DNA of 64,000 bases. Source: Macrosoma leucophasiata (lineage: Eukaryota; Arthropoda; Insecta; Lepidoptera; Hedylidae). Each line of letters begins with the position of its first letter. Position 1 is the stretch's first letter. Location of the stretch: NCBI GenBank assembly GCA_036365455.1, contig JAWQUS010000030.1:5952001-6016000 (forward strand), given 5' to 3'. The notes under the pieces are model-generated. The model had not been told where the DNA came from. It made no database searches and worked only from the letters and a program-made list of their open reading frames with translations. Made by a program: the position numbers and the translations under genes. Positions 34,801 to 42,000 of this stretch are shown here, piece after piece.

Positions 34801-34939
34801 GATCTCGACTGATCTGGGACTTAGTGCACTGTCGTACGCTCTAGTTGTTCATACGTATCCTACACAAAGTGCTAGTAGTGTAGACATATCTATTATTATG
34901 ATGATATTTTCATACATCAGCATTTATGTTTTGAGATAA
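22748..34939 (+). CDS. RECK: RECK homologue, 15 exons, N-terminus missing
   Basis: Reversion-inducing cysteine-rich protein with Kazal motifs. In vertebrates it is a GPI-anchored surface glycoprotein that restrains matrix metalloproteases and ADAM10 and acts with GPR124 as a Wnt7 co-receptor; the insect role is inferred only. Exons: 22748-22831, 23871-23907, 24559-24738, 25154-25333, 25751-25977, 26214-26346, 27088-27229, 27605-27716, 27855-28014, 29245-29397, 30905-31084, 32174-32348, 32899-33050, 33496-33635, 34304-34939. Joined they give 896 residues with no internal stop and consistent phases (human about 971). Order matches the family: cysteine-knot repeats opening with CC, the motif LTYCSQLNNRP, a middle cysteine-rich region, three Kazal-type units and a hydrophobic C-terminus suited to GPI attachment. 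About 50 N-terminal residues, including the signal peptide, are not found. Decayed copies of exons 3, 7 and 9 lie in the introns. Confidence 0.93.
22990..23165 (-). mobile_element. SINE-A in RECK intron 1
   Basis: AAAAGTGGCAAATAAACATG CAGTTAATATTGATGTTAAG through CTGTGCCGGAAATTA; 5' truncated; antisense to RECK. Confidence 0.78.
23871..23907 (+). CDS. RECK: RECK exon 2 (37-nt microexon)
   Basis: Between TTGTTTACAG and GTATGT. Encodes IEFWICMNQTVQ, equivalent to VEIWNCMNSS in vertebrate RECK, with an N-glycosylation sequon NQT. It ends one base into a Glu codon completed by exon 3, so the phase supports it despite its length. Confidence 0.85.
24559..24738 (+). CDS. RECK: RECK exon 3 (cysteine-knot repeat 2)
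   Basis: Starts after ACCTACAG and ends before GTGAGTTG. Contains GWWGRACCALGHSAGCRQAC and ends QRQQEAQWCC, aligning with the second CC repeat of RECK. GC-rich compared with the flanking introns. A degenerate partial copy lies about 90 nt downstream. Confidence 0.92.
24826..24956 (+). pseudogene. Ghost copy of RECK exon 3
   Basis: Matches exon 3 over GAACGCGCTCACCGCCTGCC and the GAGATCG.CTTCTTCGACT block, with a small deletion that shifts frame and an in-frame TAG. The last 27 nt (GATGGGATATCGGGTTCTGG onward) resemble the start of exon 3, so the order is exon end then exon start, as a tandem duplication would leave. Confidence 0.7.
24975..25060 (+). mobile_element. Non-LTR 3' tail, (GAT)n end
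   Basis: GGCTTCGTCCAGCAGTGGAT GTTTTTCGGCTGGACTGATG ATGACGATGAT, a common lepidopteran LINE tail. Confidence 0.65.
25154..25333 (+). CDS. RECK: RECK exon 4 (cysteine-knot repeat 3)
   Basis: From TTTATTTCCAG to GTAAGTC. Encodes SCMSACQSALWR, ALDACEQSPALLHCL and a short linker. It completes the CCS begun in exon 3, and both split-codon phases agree with the neighbours. Confidence 0.92.
25751..25977 (+). CDS. RECK: RECK exon 5 (cysteine-knot repeat 4)
   Basis: From TTTCTCTAG to GTATGG. Encodes YLPCCHESPSQECRSTCEAV, then GMWQCFLRK and VAKLHCCQK. These correspond to the vertebrate LYCC, LWQCFLE and AKLHCC landmarks. In vertebrates this CC4 region takes part in Wnt7/GPR124 recognition. Confidence 0.93.
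26214..26346 (+). CDS. RECK: RECK exon 6 (cysteine-knot repeat 5)
   Basis: From ATTAATTTCAG to GTAATT. Encodes GATINCRRLCFNTFNTGWQT, continuing NWQKFYAECFGD and ELQECIEE, with the CRxLC and terminal EC spacing of the fifth RECK repeat. Confidence 0.92.
26610..26965. mobile_element. Degraded retroelement fragment in RECK intron 6
   Basis: GCATATATGGCGGATGTTAG and CCCGTCCATTGCTGGACGTA then TTTCATCGAGCACGCCAACT resemble degenerate LINE 3' sequence. No open frame. Confidence 0.5.
27088..27229 (+). CDS. RECK: RECK exon 7 (LGC..LTYC motif)
   Basis: From TTCTCTATAG to GTAAGC. Encodes SPCSLGCAGLTYC, SQLNNRPRGLFRSCSG and QADLDAHHA; the first part is among the most conserved RECK blocks. Strongly GC-rich. 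A decayed copy of RSCSGQ-DLD lies about 170 nt downstream. Confidence 0.94.
27385..27450 (+). pseudogene. Ghost fragment of RECK exon 7
   Basis: Reads FIRSCSGQPDLDGAR in one frame, against LFRSCSGQADLDAHH in exon 7. The match is about 50 nt and lies in the intron just downstream of the functional exon. No usable splice donor follows. Confidence 0.62.
27605..27716 (+). CDS. RECK: RECK exon 8
   Basis: From TTTTCAG to GTTGGT. Encodes YVTVAGLQLP then CTSDLWKSVACALHVKPC, equivalent to CQPEMWKAIACSLQIKPC in vertebrates. Splits a Gly codon with exon 7 and ends in phase 0. Confidence 0.93.
27745..27795 (-). mobile_element. SINE-A fragment 29 nt after RECK exon 8
   Basis: AGGTTGCAAATAAGCATGCA GTTAATATG then CTAAAGACC; only the tail part is left. 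Confidence 0.55.
27855..28014 (+). CDS. RECK: RECK exon 9
   Basis: From ACACGACAG to GTGAGT. Encodes GHSSLLCMEDCIRLVSSC, then SLCARLAP and APCVPLADFMSP, matching the IICKSDCVEILKKC to C.PLDTYL segment. It is the first of three tandem copies; only this one is open. Confidence 0.93.
28045..28220 (+). pseudogene. Ghost copy 2 of RECK exon 9
   Basis: A decayed duplicate of the preceding exon and part of its intron. The segments GTGTGTGGAATGGTCGCGGG and CTGGCTCCCGCTTCA align without gaps to the functional exon. The donor GTGAGT is kept, but the exon frame carries a TAG at its LV*SC position and a 1-base deletion further on, so it cannot replace exon 9. Confidence 0.82.
28250..28465 (+). pseudogene. 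Ghost copy 3 of RECK exon 9
   Basis: A more diverged third copy. The left part (AGCCACATAACCTGTTGTAT) and right part (GCTTGCTGACATCATGTCAC) align with exon 9 ends; the middle is eroded and extended. The donor is mutated from GTGAGT to ATGAGT. Confidence 0.68.
28846..29045 (+). mobile_element. tRNA-headed SINE-C in RECK intron 9
   Basis: GACCCGGTTAGTCCAGCGG (A-box-like) and GGCGGGTTCGATCCCTGC (B box) end in ACCGGGAC, which pairs with the start apart from one mismatch. A unique 3' body and an A run at 29040 follow. Better read as a SINE head than a tRNA gene because the D and anticodon arms are poor. Confidence 0.65.
29055..29220 (+). mobile_element. Non-LTR 3' tail, (GAT)n end
   Basis: CGATAAAACTACCGACACTG CGATCGCCAATCCG through TTTTGTCCAGCAGTAAATGT CTTTTCGGCTGGAG and (GAT)n. 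Confidence 0.65.
29245..29397 (+). CDS. RECK: RECK exon 10
   Basis: From ATCTTCATAG to GTAAAG. Encodes VTSPCAGSPCNATQVCTVNR, then NCLRGGACSRYICLDGCPLG, equivalent to the vertebrate PCNPNPC..LCEVNR..C block. Contains one NAT glycosylation sequon. Confidence 0.94.
29560..29725 (-). mobile_element. SINE-A, second subfamily, in RECK intron 10
   Basis: GGTGGCACACAAGCATGCAG TTCACATGGATGTTAAGTGA through TGATAGTTATTACGGGGCC; antisense to RECK. Confidence 0.76.
29771..30331. mobile_element. hAT-type MITE, 561 bp
   Basis: Ends TAGGGTGCCACG and GGTGGTAACCCTA. Flanked by a perfect 8-bp duplication AGTACGCA at 29763-29770 and 30332-30339, the hAT signature length. Interior rich in CTCCCGGA motifs; no transposase. 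Confidence 0.87.
30332..30585. mobile_element. Foldback MITE-FB copy 1
   Basis: AGTACGCAGCAAGATATACT GCACATCG at the left pairs with CGATGTGCAATATTTCTTGA TGCGTACT at the right; arms run about 70 nt with GAAAGAGAC and CTCTACGGAGTCGAA. The second copy is at 57055-57298. The hAT MITE entered its left tip. Confidence 0.85.
30590..30848 (+). mobile_element. Non-LTR 3' region with (ATT)n tail
   Basis: GCTTCGGAGGGCACGTTAAG, GCAGCGTGGTGGAGTAAGCT, GGGGAGAGACTCGTGCCCAG CAGTGGG and GGGTTGCCATTAATTATTTA. Fuller copy at 40360-40715; tails at 31785-31880 and 54040-54110. Confidence 0.78.
30905..31084 (+). CDS. RECK: RECK exon 11
   Basis: From ATTTGTTCAAG to GTGAGT. Encodes GDGSQYVVPLGSWVRVP, CPSQKVCFKICRCGPKGLG and CQPLPNVAMDNC. 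Corresponds to the GTLIQVP..CYKICSCG section of vertebrate RECK. Confidence 0.92.
31325..31543 (+). mobile_element. 219-bp insertion carrying a tRNA-like fold, in RECK intron 11
   Basis: Flanked by a perfect 14-bp duplication, TTAGGAGGGATCCA, at 31311-31324 and 31544-31557. A TSD of this length points to retroposition. The tRNA-like part is internal rather than at the 5' end. Confidence 0.8.
31391..31466 (+). tRNA. tRNA-like sequence, probably pseudo
   Basis: Seventy-six nt with an 8-bp acceptor stem (GACTTCAG/CTGAAGTC), D stem GCTC/GAGC, an anticodon arm with imperfect pairing, and a perfect T arm GCGAG-TTCGAGT-CTCGC containing the B box. The D loop lacks GG and the anticodon arm needs a mismatch or a 9-nt loop, so I do not assign an isotype. 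Followed by AAAATTTTC. Confidence 0.5.
31785..31880 (+). mobile_element. Non-LTR tail, 5'-truncated
   Basis: GGAGTAAGCTCCAGGCCTTC through GTGCCCAGCAGTGGGACGTA and GGGTTGCCATTATTATTATA. Confidence 0.78.
32174..32348 (+). CDS. RECK: RECK exon 12 (start of Kazal-like unit 1)
   Basis: From TTGGTTCCAG to GTTAGT. Encodes YYMECNPCTCVAGERVC, then LTGLPCNCPPHHLPARTPGR and LYPNACLAK. The expected PVCG cysteine of the Kazal fold is replaced by PART. The last codon is AA plus G from exon 13. Confidence 0.9.
32385..32850. repeat. GC-rich unassigned repeat-like block in RECK intron 12
   Basis: Base composition differs sharply from the flanking intron. Both ends carry AAAAGTGAGTGGCGGGTAG-like and AGATGGCGGGTAGTG motifs. 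No family recognised and no credible ORF. Confidence 0.4.
32899..33050 (+). CDS. RECK: RECK exon 13
   Basis: From CTCTTTAACCAG to GTAATT. Encodes CSGATDAEIEFGLSHSC, closing Kazal unit 1, and then CGRRHACLPARSVCLSRLQT and HCPQHVC. The EFG.SC ending matches vertebrate FEFGSC. Confidence 0.91.
33496..33635 (+). CDS. RECK: RECK exon 14 (Kazal unit 2)
   Basis: From TCTCTATCGCAG to GTCAGT. Encodes CNLQGASPVCDTEGRTHVNP, then CHL and LAYWGPCLHAC, a standard Kazal pattern with PVCD and a GPC close. Confidence 0.92.
33690..33980. repeat. GC-rich unassigned repeat-like block in RECK intron 14
   Basis: GGTGTGGGTCTGGAGGTGGC, GGAGGGTGGTCTTCGAGGCG and GGGCATTACGACCGCAACCC; looks like retroelement-derived sequence but is not assigned. 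Confidence 0.4.
34304..34939 (+). CDS. RECK: RECK exon 15 (Kazal unit 3, C-terminal domain, GPI signal)
   Basis: Starts after TTTTGTTACAG and runs to a TAA. Begins NGKVCGVNGVTYISECAAWA and closes with YAGPCFAVGP. Next come CPPLKKPNC and PGACCPKCGGALRILYSKKQ, matching the PPGACC.LC.GMLRVL block of vertebrates. It ends with a hydrophobic tail, IIMMIFSYISIYVLR, expected to be exchanged for a GPI anchor. An NIS sequon is present. No AATAAA is close to the stop; the nearest canonical one seen is at 35,306-35,311, with an AATATA variant near 34,990. Confidence 0.94.
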   Translation, partial: NGKVCGVNGVTYISECAAWAEYVSVDYAGPCFAVGPISDLMEPKCQFDRIICPPLKKPNCLGFTAPGACCPKCGGALRILYSKKQIDRALYGTNISASVINLHNVMSALERLVKVAECGLRGYLTIETEIFVTVESILKDPTDLQLSVCVLEAERLADMINRESALISTDLGLSALSYALVVHTYPTQSASSVDISIIMMIFSYISIYVLR

Positions 34940-35886
34940 TTTTAATGTAAGTATATATTTAGTGTTATCTTTATCAATTGTAAATATATAGATGTAAATA
35001 TAAAGAAAGAAACACCAAATATTATTAGTGCCATTGACTTTAATGTAGTTTGATAAGGCTTTGGTCTGCTTTACGTAACAGACACAGTCGATGTCGTAGT
35101 CATTGTTGTGAGTAAATATGTATTTGTCGTTCGCGATTGAAGTAATCATAACCGAGTCTTCAAATCAGCATGATCCATTGGTTCGTTTCATTGAAAACGA
35201 TTGCAACAATTCCGAGTTCCAATCGTTTTCGTACAAAACACAGCGCGAGCCAGTGAAATTTATTGAGTGAATGATCTGTATCGAGCGGCCTGGCTCGCTG
35301 ATTCAAATAAAGCTGAGCTTTTACGAGGAACGGGTCCATTTCATAGAACCAGATTTAGTGAACGACTCTTCCCAATTCTTGAACCAATGAACCAATCAAT
35401 CAATGGAACGGGTCGAACGATTCGGGTCTTTTTGCCAATGGATCAGTCTATAGGCGGTTCTTTGCAATCGAACGAACGACACATACTTAGTTGTGAGTTC
35501 ATTGTGCCATCATTTTAAATGTTTTGTAAGTGACGATACCTTTGATTTGCTCGATACAGTGTATTATATCCAATAGACTGAACGGAAGCATTTTATCACA
35601 ATTTTATGAAAGACAATGTAAAATGTAGTCCTTATACCAAATACTTGTGTATTACTTTGTTATTTTGTTGACATTCAAGTTTTGATATTTTAAGAGAAAA
35701 ATATATTTATATACTCGGTACAAAGAGATTATTAAAATGACATTAGTACTCATAATACGGATATTTTATTTCAGTTACACAGTTAACACTGAGAGTTCGA
35801 AGGAATATAATATAACATTAATAGTGTGAGTGATTGATGGTAGAATGATTATTAATTGATTATTTAATGCTTATAATTATTTTTAG
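34940..35886. other. Shared 3' intergenic region of two convergent genes
   Basis: Holds RECK 3' UTR on the left and ARFGEF3 3' UTR on the right. A small inverted repeat, GAAAACGATTG/CAATCGTTTTC, lies at 35192-35234. Sequence around 35330-35500 repeats GAACGGGTC/GAACGA motifs and is probably a decayed MITE. No gene. Confidence 0.7.
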
Positions 35887-36078
35887 TTAAATTTCTTTAT
35901 CGAAAAATATATTAATTCTATCAAGTAGTTGAGGGTCCGTGACCGTCTTTGCTAGTTGCGTAAACCCGCCGTGAAGAACAGGATTCACGAGTTTGAATCG
36001 TTCCAATGGAAACGTCAAGATCAATTCTAGATATGCCATTAAAATATTTTGAAAACAATTTCGTTGCACTTCCATGTC
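35887..36078 (-). CDS. ARFGEF3: ARFGEF3 last exon 23
   Basis: From TTTTTCAG to TAA at 35887-35889. Encodes DMEVQRNCFQNILMAYLELI, then FKLVNPVLHGGFTQLAKTV and LLDRINIFFDKEI, corresponding to the C-terminal end of BIG3. A TTTATT (AATAAA on the coding strand) at 35765-35770 is a candidate poly(A) signal. Confidence 0.9.
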   Translation of the reverse strand, partial: DMEVQRNCFQNILMAYLELILTFPLERFKLVNPVLHGGFTQLAKTVTDPQLLDRINIFFDKEI

Positions 36079-39000
36079 CTGAAAAATAAAAATACGTTTA
36101 ATATTAACATTTAAATAAGCGATTTAAAAAATCCAAAGCTCGACTGATCAAGAATCTATAACGAATTTATTGATGCACCCATTTTCAATTAAGTGCCTCT
36201 TACAATTAATTTAAAATTAACGACGTCCCTCAAGTTACCCCCTTTTTGTAACAACCTTGATTTTGTGTTATTAGTTTTAGTTTTTTATGTTGTTGTTACA
36301 AATGAAGTTTTTCTATTCTATTCTAAGTTAAAATCAAGCCGTTTAAGTTACTCAAACTCAAAAAATCATTTATTATCGCTTGGAAATAATAGAATTTGCT
36401 TGTGATAGGTCAAACTACAAATATAAAATTAAAGCGAATAACAACTGATACGTTGATTAATATGTCAAAGTAAACAAAATAAAATAAATAATGGTCCAAA
36501 AATACTTAATAATAAAAATAGGTACATACCAACGTAGGTTACATACCATTCCAAATTTATATATTTTACATACAATCAAAAACTATATCCTTCTGGTGAA
36601 GTCGGGTTAAAAAAACTAAATAATTCGTAGTAATGAATAGCATTGAGAAAATAATTCAGTAGCTACCTTATTAATACTTAATGTCCTTTGTTGTTCTATT
36701 TCTGGAGGAACCGGTTGTGGCGGAATAAAAGGTTCAATATTTTTTGGTTTTTCATCACTTATAGTTATGTTAACCTTTCGTGTATTACTGTCGTTACTCT
36801 CTGTTGTGCTGTTTCGTTTTAATATTTTCTCAGGACTAATATTGATAACAGACTTTTGTATATTAGCATTAATGTACTCAGAGGATTCAGTTTCATCCAT
36901 ATTCTCTTTGGATTCATCTTTTTTCTCCAACTCACTGAGATCATCCTCAACATCTTCATATCTTATAGTATTTTTATGTTCAGGATTATTTTCTGCAATT
37001 ATGGTAAGATTTGTTTTGAAATCTGCAAACTTGAAAGGTTTAGGTTTATCATCAGAATTTTCAATGTTGTCTTCTTCATTTTCACTTTGGACATTTTCTA
37101 TTGTTTCTGATTCCGGCACCAGTGGTGGTTTCTCAGTATAATATTCATTGTAATTATTTGATGACGAGTCTGTTTCTACTGAACTACATGAAATTCTATC
37201 TTTAGAAACATCAAGTTCATCAAAATCAGATACACTGATGAGATGTTTAACGTAACTATTGCATAGTAGTTCCCATGTTGCCTTTAAATCGAAAATTTTC
37301 ATTACAAACTGATCGTACTCGAGAGTCATATTCAACGTTGTTGTGTAGTTGTTCAAAATAATTACTATATCAGTTGGCTTTAGTTTGAATTGATACACAC
37401 CACTGTAGAATATTTCTGTTAGAGTTATAATTTTAATAAGCCAAGAAGATGACGTTTGTTTATACAGATTGGCCGCGTGATCCAGATTTGAGACTTTCTG
37501 CACTAGAAATTTTAGTCCTGGTCTGGAATCGAACTGCATCGCTCTTGTATAAGATAATTCTAAGCTTTTTAGTAATAAGTCGGTATTGTCTTTATTCAGG
37601 AAGAACTTATAGTTGCAAGTATTTGTGCCACTTTTCAAACTTTCCAATAATATACTGTTAATTCCACGGAAGACATCTGAAGAAGCTTGGATGAGAACAG
37701 TTGCAATGATTTGAATTAATATTTGGTGTGCAAGTAGACCGACCACTAATCCCCTGTTCGGAATCCTTACTGTATATAACTCTGGATTCAAAGAGTTAAT
37801 CGACTCTTGCAAATAGATAAGAAATATGTAACTCCTATCATCTATCAGCATTAGATTTTGTGATGAGTTTTTCATCACTATTTTGGCTTGATTGTCACAC
37901 CTTAATTGTTCAGTTAGAAATACCTGTTGGGCCATAGCATGCAGTCTTACATTATCGTTTACCGAGCAATCACGCCTGGCGGCAACTTTGACTATAGCCA
38001 GATCTCCATAGAAACTGTTTGAATTTTCTTTAAATGCATAAGTTAACTGTTTTAGTGGACTTAAACTAACATTACATGCTCTATGCAAACTTGTGCAGAT
38101 GATTTCCCATTGATTATCGGTCAAAAGATGCCCCGATGTTAAAATTATATGTCTTATGCAAGACGCTCCTAGTCTAGCTATTGGTTCTTGGGGTTGAGCT
38201 ATACATTCTACTAAAATTAGCATAATTTGTTTCAAAGCAAATGAAACTTCAACACTCTCTATTGCATGAATTAAGTCAGAATTTTCATCGTTAGTGGATC
38301 TTTCAATGTTTATCTGCTGCAAATGATGCAAATAAAAAACTATTGTATCAGTCGTCATGCCACAGCATTGTTTGAAATTCGGCATGATACTATCCCAATG
38401 AGTATTCACGTTGGCTATTTGTCGTAACCAGTTTTGTACTGTCGGTAGTAATAAATGATTTATGCAATGTATGCCAAAGTGTGTTCCAGGTACTTCGGCA
38501 GTATTTCTTAGTAACTTGAACAACGTTTCCATTGCTGCAGGCTGATTCTTCTTAGAGCAAACTACTGTAGCCGAAATCAAGCCTTCGATTAGAACGTACC
38601 AAACTTTTAATATGTTACTGGGTTTGTCCAATTTTAATAAACAGTTATTTGTCGTGTTTGATGGGGGTAAGCTTGTTGAAAGTTTTCTATATGAAATGAG
38701 TTCTTCCTCACAGTTTTCGTTGGTAATATATTTGGTCACGTCAAGTGATCCACTTGGTATTATTGGATCAACAACAGACAATGGCAAATCGCCTTTGATT
38801 CTGTTTCCTGTATTAAATATTGGACATTTTGGCATATTGTACATCATCGTCAATATATCAGCACAGCTTTCCAAATGATACAGCGCTTCTTTGCACATGT
38901 CTACAATTACTTTTTCTGACTTTTCTTCGCTGAGTGGTATAAACTTGCTATTCTTTGAGAATTTCAAACTAAGACTTGGTTTTGGTTGTGGCGGTGTCGA

Positions 39001-42000
39001 CACTTTCTTAGTTTTAGCTTCATTTGCCGCCACTTCTTCGTAATGTAGTCCTTTAATATGGCTTAAAAGACACAAAATACAATCGAGCGCTGCATTTGCG
39101 AATACTAGTGTGTTGTCAGTGTTGAGGAACACTTTGAATATTTCCAAAATGGCTGAATATTGGTTGGAGTTGTTAGCGGCTCGCAAAGTATTGAATAACG
39201 GACGCCAGCCTGAACGTATCTCCATCCTGTTTGTCTCCACGAATTCACAGATGCATGATATAATTTGTTCCTGGAAAATATTAATGTTAATACAATATAA
39301 ATAATAAGTAACAGTATAAAAAGATAGTTGCAATCGAGTTTCAAAATACATATCGGAATAAGGTACCTGAATATCATCATCGCACAGTTCTAAACACAGT
39401 AAATTCTCGAATGGTTTGAGTAAAGCTTCGTTGAAGTGGAAATGTGGCAGTTCAACCTGTTGATTGAGTAGCGTCGTCGCGCAGTCATGGAGACATTGAA
39501 TTGCTAAACTTGAGATTTGGATATCTTTATGACACGCGGCCTGAAATACAAAGTAAGAAACAATATTAAAATGTTTCCCAAATTTAATCTAATGTTATTG
39601 TGTTAAACTTATCGAACTCATAATTTCTACATTACTCTGAAAGGGTACAATATTGTGGTGTATAAGCACAGTTTTTTTTATTCCAATACAAGAAAGAGCG
39701 TGCATATTGATATTCAAAGACATATTTCCAAGCTCAATTGAGTACTCTTGGGAATTTTCTTCAAAAGTTATAAAAGCTATATCACAAACTGACTCGGTGA
39801 TTGAACCAGGGACTCTAGGCGCAGCGAATGTGGCCTTCCTCCATCAAGCTACTGAGAGGAAAATTACGTACATATCCCGTAGTTGACTAGAATACTACAC
39901 GCAATAACAATATTCAAAGGATAGACCAACGTTAATTTTATTAATCTGACACACAAAAACTACAAAACAGACTTTCACTACACAATTGATATAAGAAAAA
40001 AGCCAACCTGCATAAAATGAGGTCCAACAACAGTCCAAATGGCCATACGATGAGCCAGCGGCCTGGCAGCTCTGAGACACCTTAGGGCGACGTCCCCCGC
40101 CCTACAGAGCGCCCGCGCGGCCTCACCCGCACCCGCGTGACTCGAGCGGGAGCCGCGTCTCCACCACGTTGCATTGTTGTTGGCTACATCTTCCCACGTT
40201 GAGAATAACTAAGTGGTATAGAAGATATTTATCGAATCAAACGATAGATTACATAGAAATGAGTGCATCGTTGTATTTATTATAATTAGAGTATGATAGA
40301 CTTGAATTAGTATTTAGTGGCAGATAAACTAGGTAAGGCGAGGTAGGTGAAGCGCACATGGTCCCGCGGCTGGTGTAGATCGGAAGCGATCTACTCGGTT
40401 AAATGATACGGGCGCGGTCGGGTGTGTGATGGGTGACCGCCAGTGGTAAATTAAAATGCGCGTTTCCGTGCTTCGGAGGGCACGTTAAGCTGTCGATCCC
40501 GGTTGCTATCGATAGATAGCAGTCGTTAAACCTTGTCGGAGGTCATATAGGCGGTTTGAAAAACATCCGACAACGAGTTGGCCACTAACCCTAATCTCCA
40601 CCAACCCGCATTGGAGCAGCGTGGTGGAGTAAGCTCCAGGCCTCCTGCCAAAAAGGGGAGAGACTCGTGCCCAGAAGTGGGACGTATCAAGGGTTGCCAT
40701 TATTATTATTATAAACTAGGTAATACCTACTACTGTCGCGTCCTAGAAAACTAGTAGATAACATTGAGTGTTTCCTAGAATCGCCTAGTAGCCCGAAGGC
40801 ACCGTGCCCGCGCGGTCTTACCCGCACCCAAGTGAATGGAGAGAGTGGCCGTCTCCATCAAGTCTCATTGATGTTGGCTACATCTTTCGACTTTGATAAC
40901 AACTGGGTTAAATAAAAGGTAGGGGGATGAAAGGTAGAGCAAAGCTAGAAGCTCTTTTTATAGCGAATAAAGCAATGCGGTAGTGTAAGGCGGGTAGGCG
41001 GTTTTACTGGTGGTAGAGCTCTAGTGACGGAGCGTACGCGCCACCGCATTACCTAATATACTTGCCGTTAAATGGTAGTGTTCAGCACTATCGTGTTCCG
41101 GTCAGGTGGTAATGTACGACCCTGTAATTTCCGGCATAGAGGCATAACACCTTAGACCTCAGGAGTGGTAACGCATCTGCATTTTGACCTTGGTCTTTGT
41201 GTGAGTGTCTATAGGCTGCAGTCATCACTTAACATCAATGTGAACTACATGCTTGTTTGCCACTTCCATAACATAAAAAAAGGCGGATGGGAAGACGCCC
41301 TTCTCGTGGGAGAAGATTAATTCAACATTTTTTCAATTTGTTCTATGCAACCATAGAGCAACGCGGCCCACCGGTCGCGGCGGACCGGAGGCACAGTATA
41401 GATACAAACAGTAAGAAAACTAAGCCCATTTTATAAAATATTTACCTACACTCCATTGAAGCAATAGGGATGTCACTATATTTTTAAATAATGGTGTTAT
41501 TATTTTAGCATTTACTGACCTTTAATCAATCGTATTGGAATGTTGACTATTTTTTTATTGGTTACCCTGTAATAGTATTGGATAAATAAATACTATGTGT
41601 CTTTGAAACATATAGTCAATAAGTACTTAAAAGTTGTTAAGATATAACGATTCAAAATGTTGGGAATAGTGAATTGACTCAAAACGGCATATAAAATTGC
41701 AGCACGTTGTGACGTCACACCGCGGTACAACAGTTTACAAATAATAATATGTAGGCTATGTACACAATCTTATGGTGTTGATTAATCCCAGCAAAAGTTA
41801 CTATGTTAGTATTCACTCATTTATTCTTGTTCTTATTTAATATTTTTACATACATAAGTAGTTATAAAACAACAAACATATACCTATAAGAAATTAAAAA
41901 ATAGTGCGCCGCCGGCAGCGGGAACTAAGCAATCGGTGGTTTGGGTCACAGAGACAAGAACCTCCTCACTATACGTGCCGTGCCGAGTAGTACCGCCTTC

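Noticed and set aside
36616..36666. C-terminal extension VATELFSQCYSLLRII
   Set aside because: It follows a good donor (AAG|GTAGCT), and the true last exon at 35887-36078 continues in phase and matches the BIG3 C-terminus.
39271..39351. Met at 39351 as the start of a 911-residue protein
   Set aside because: The first 27 residues are intron: a strong acceptor (ATATTTTCCAG) and family alignment put the exon start at 39270, and the exon upstream continues the same conserved block.
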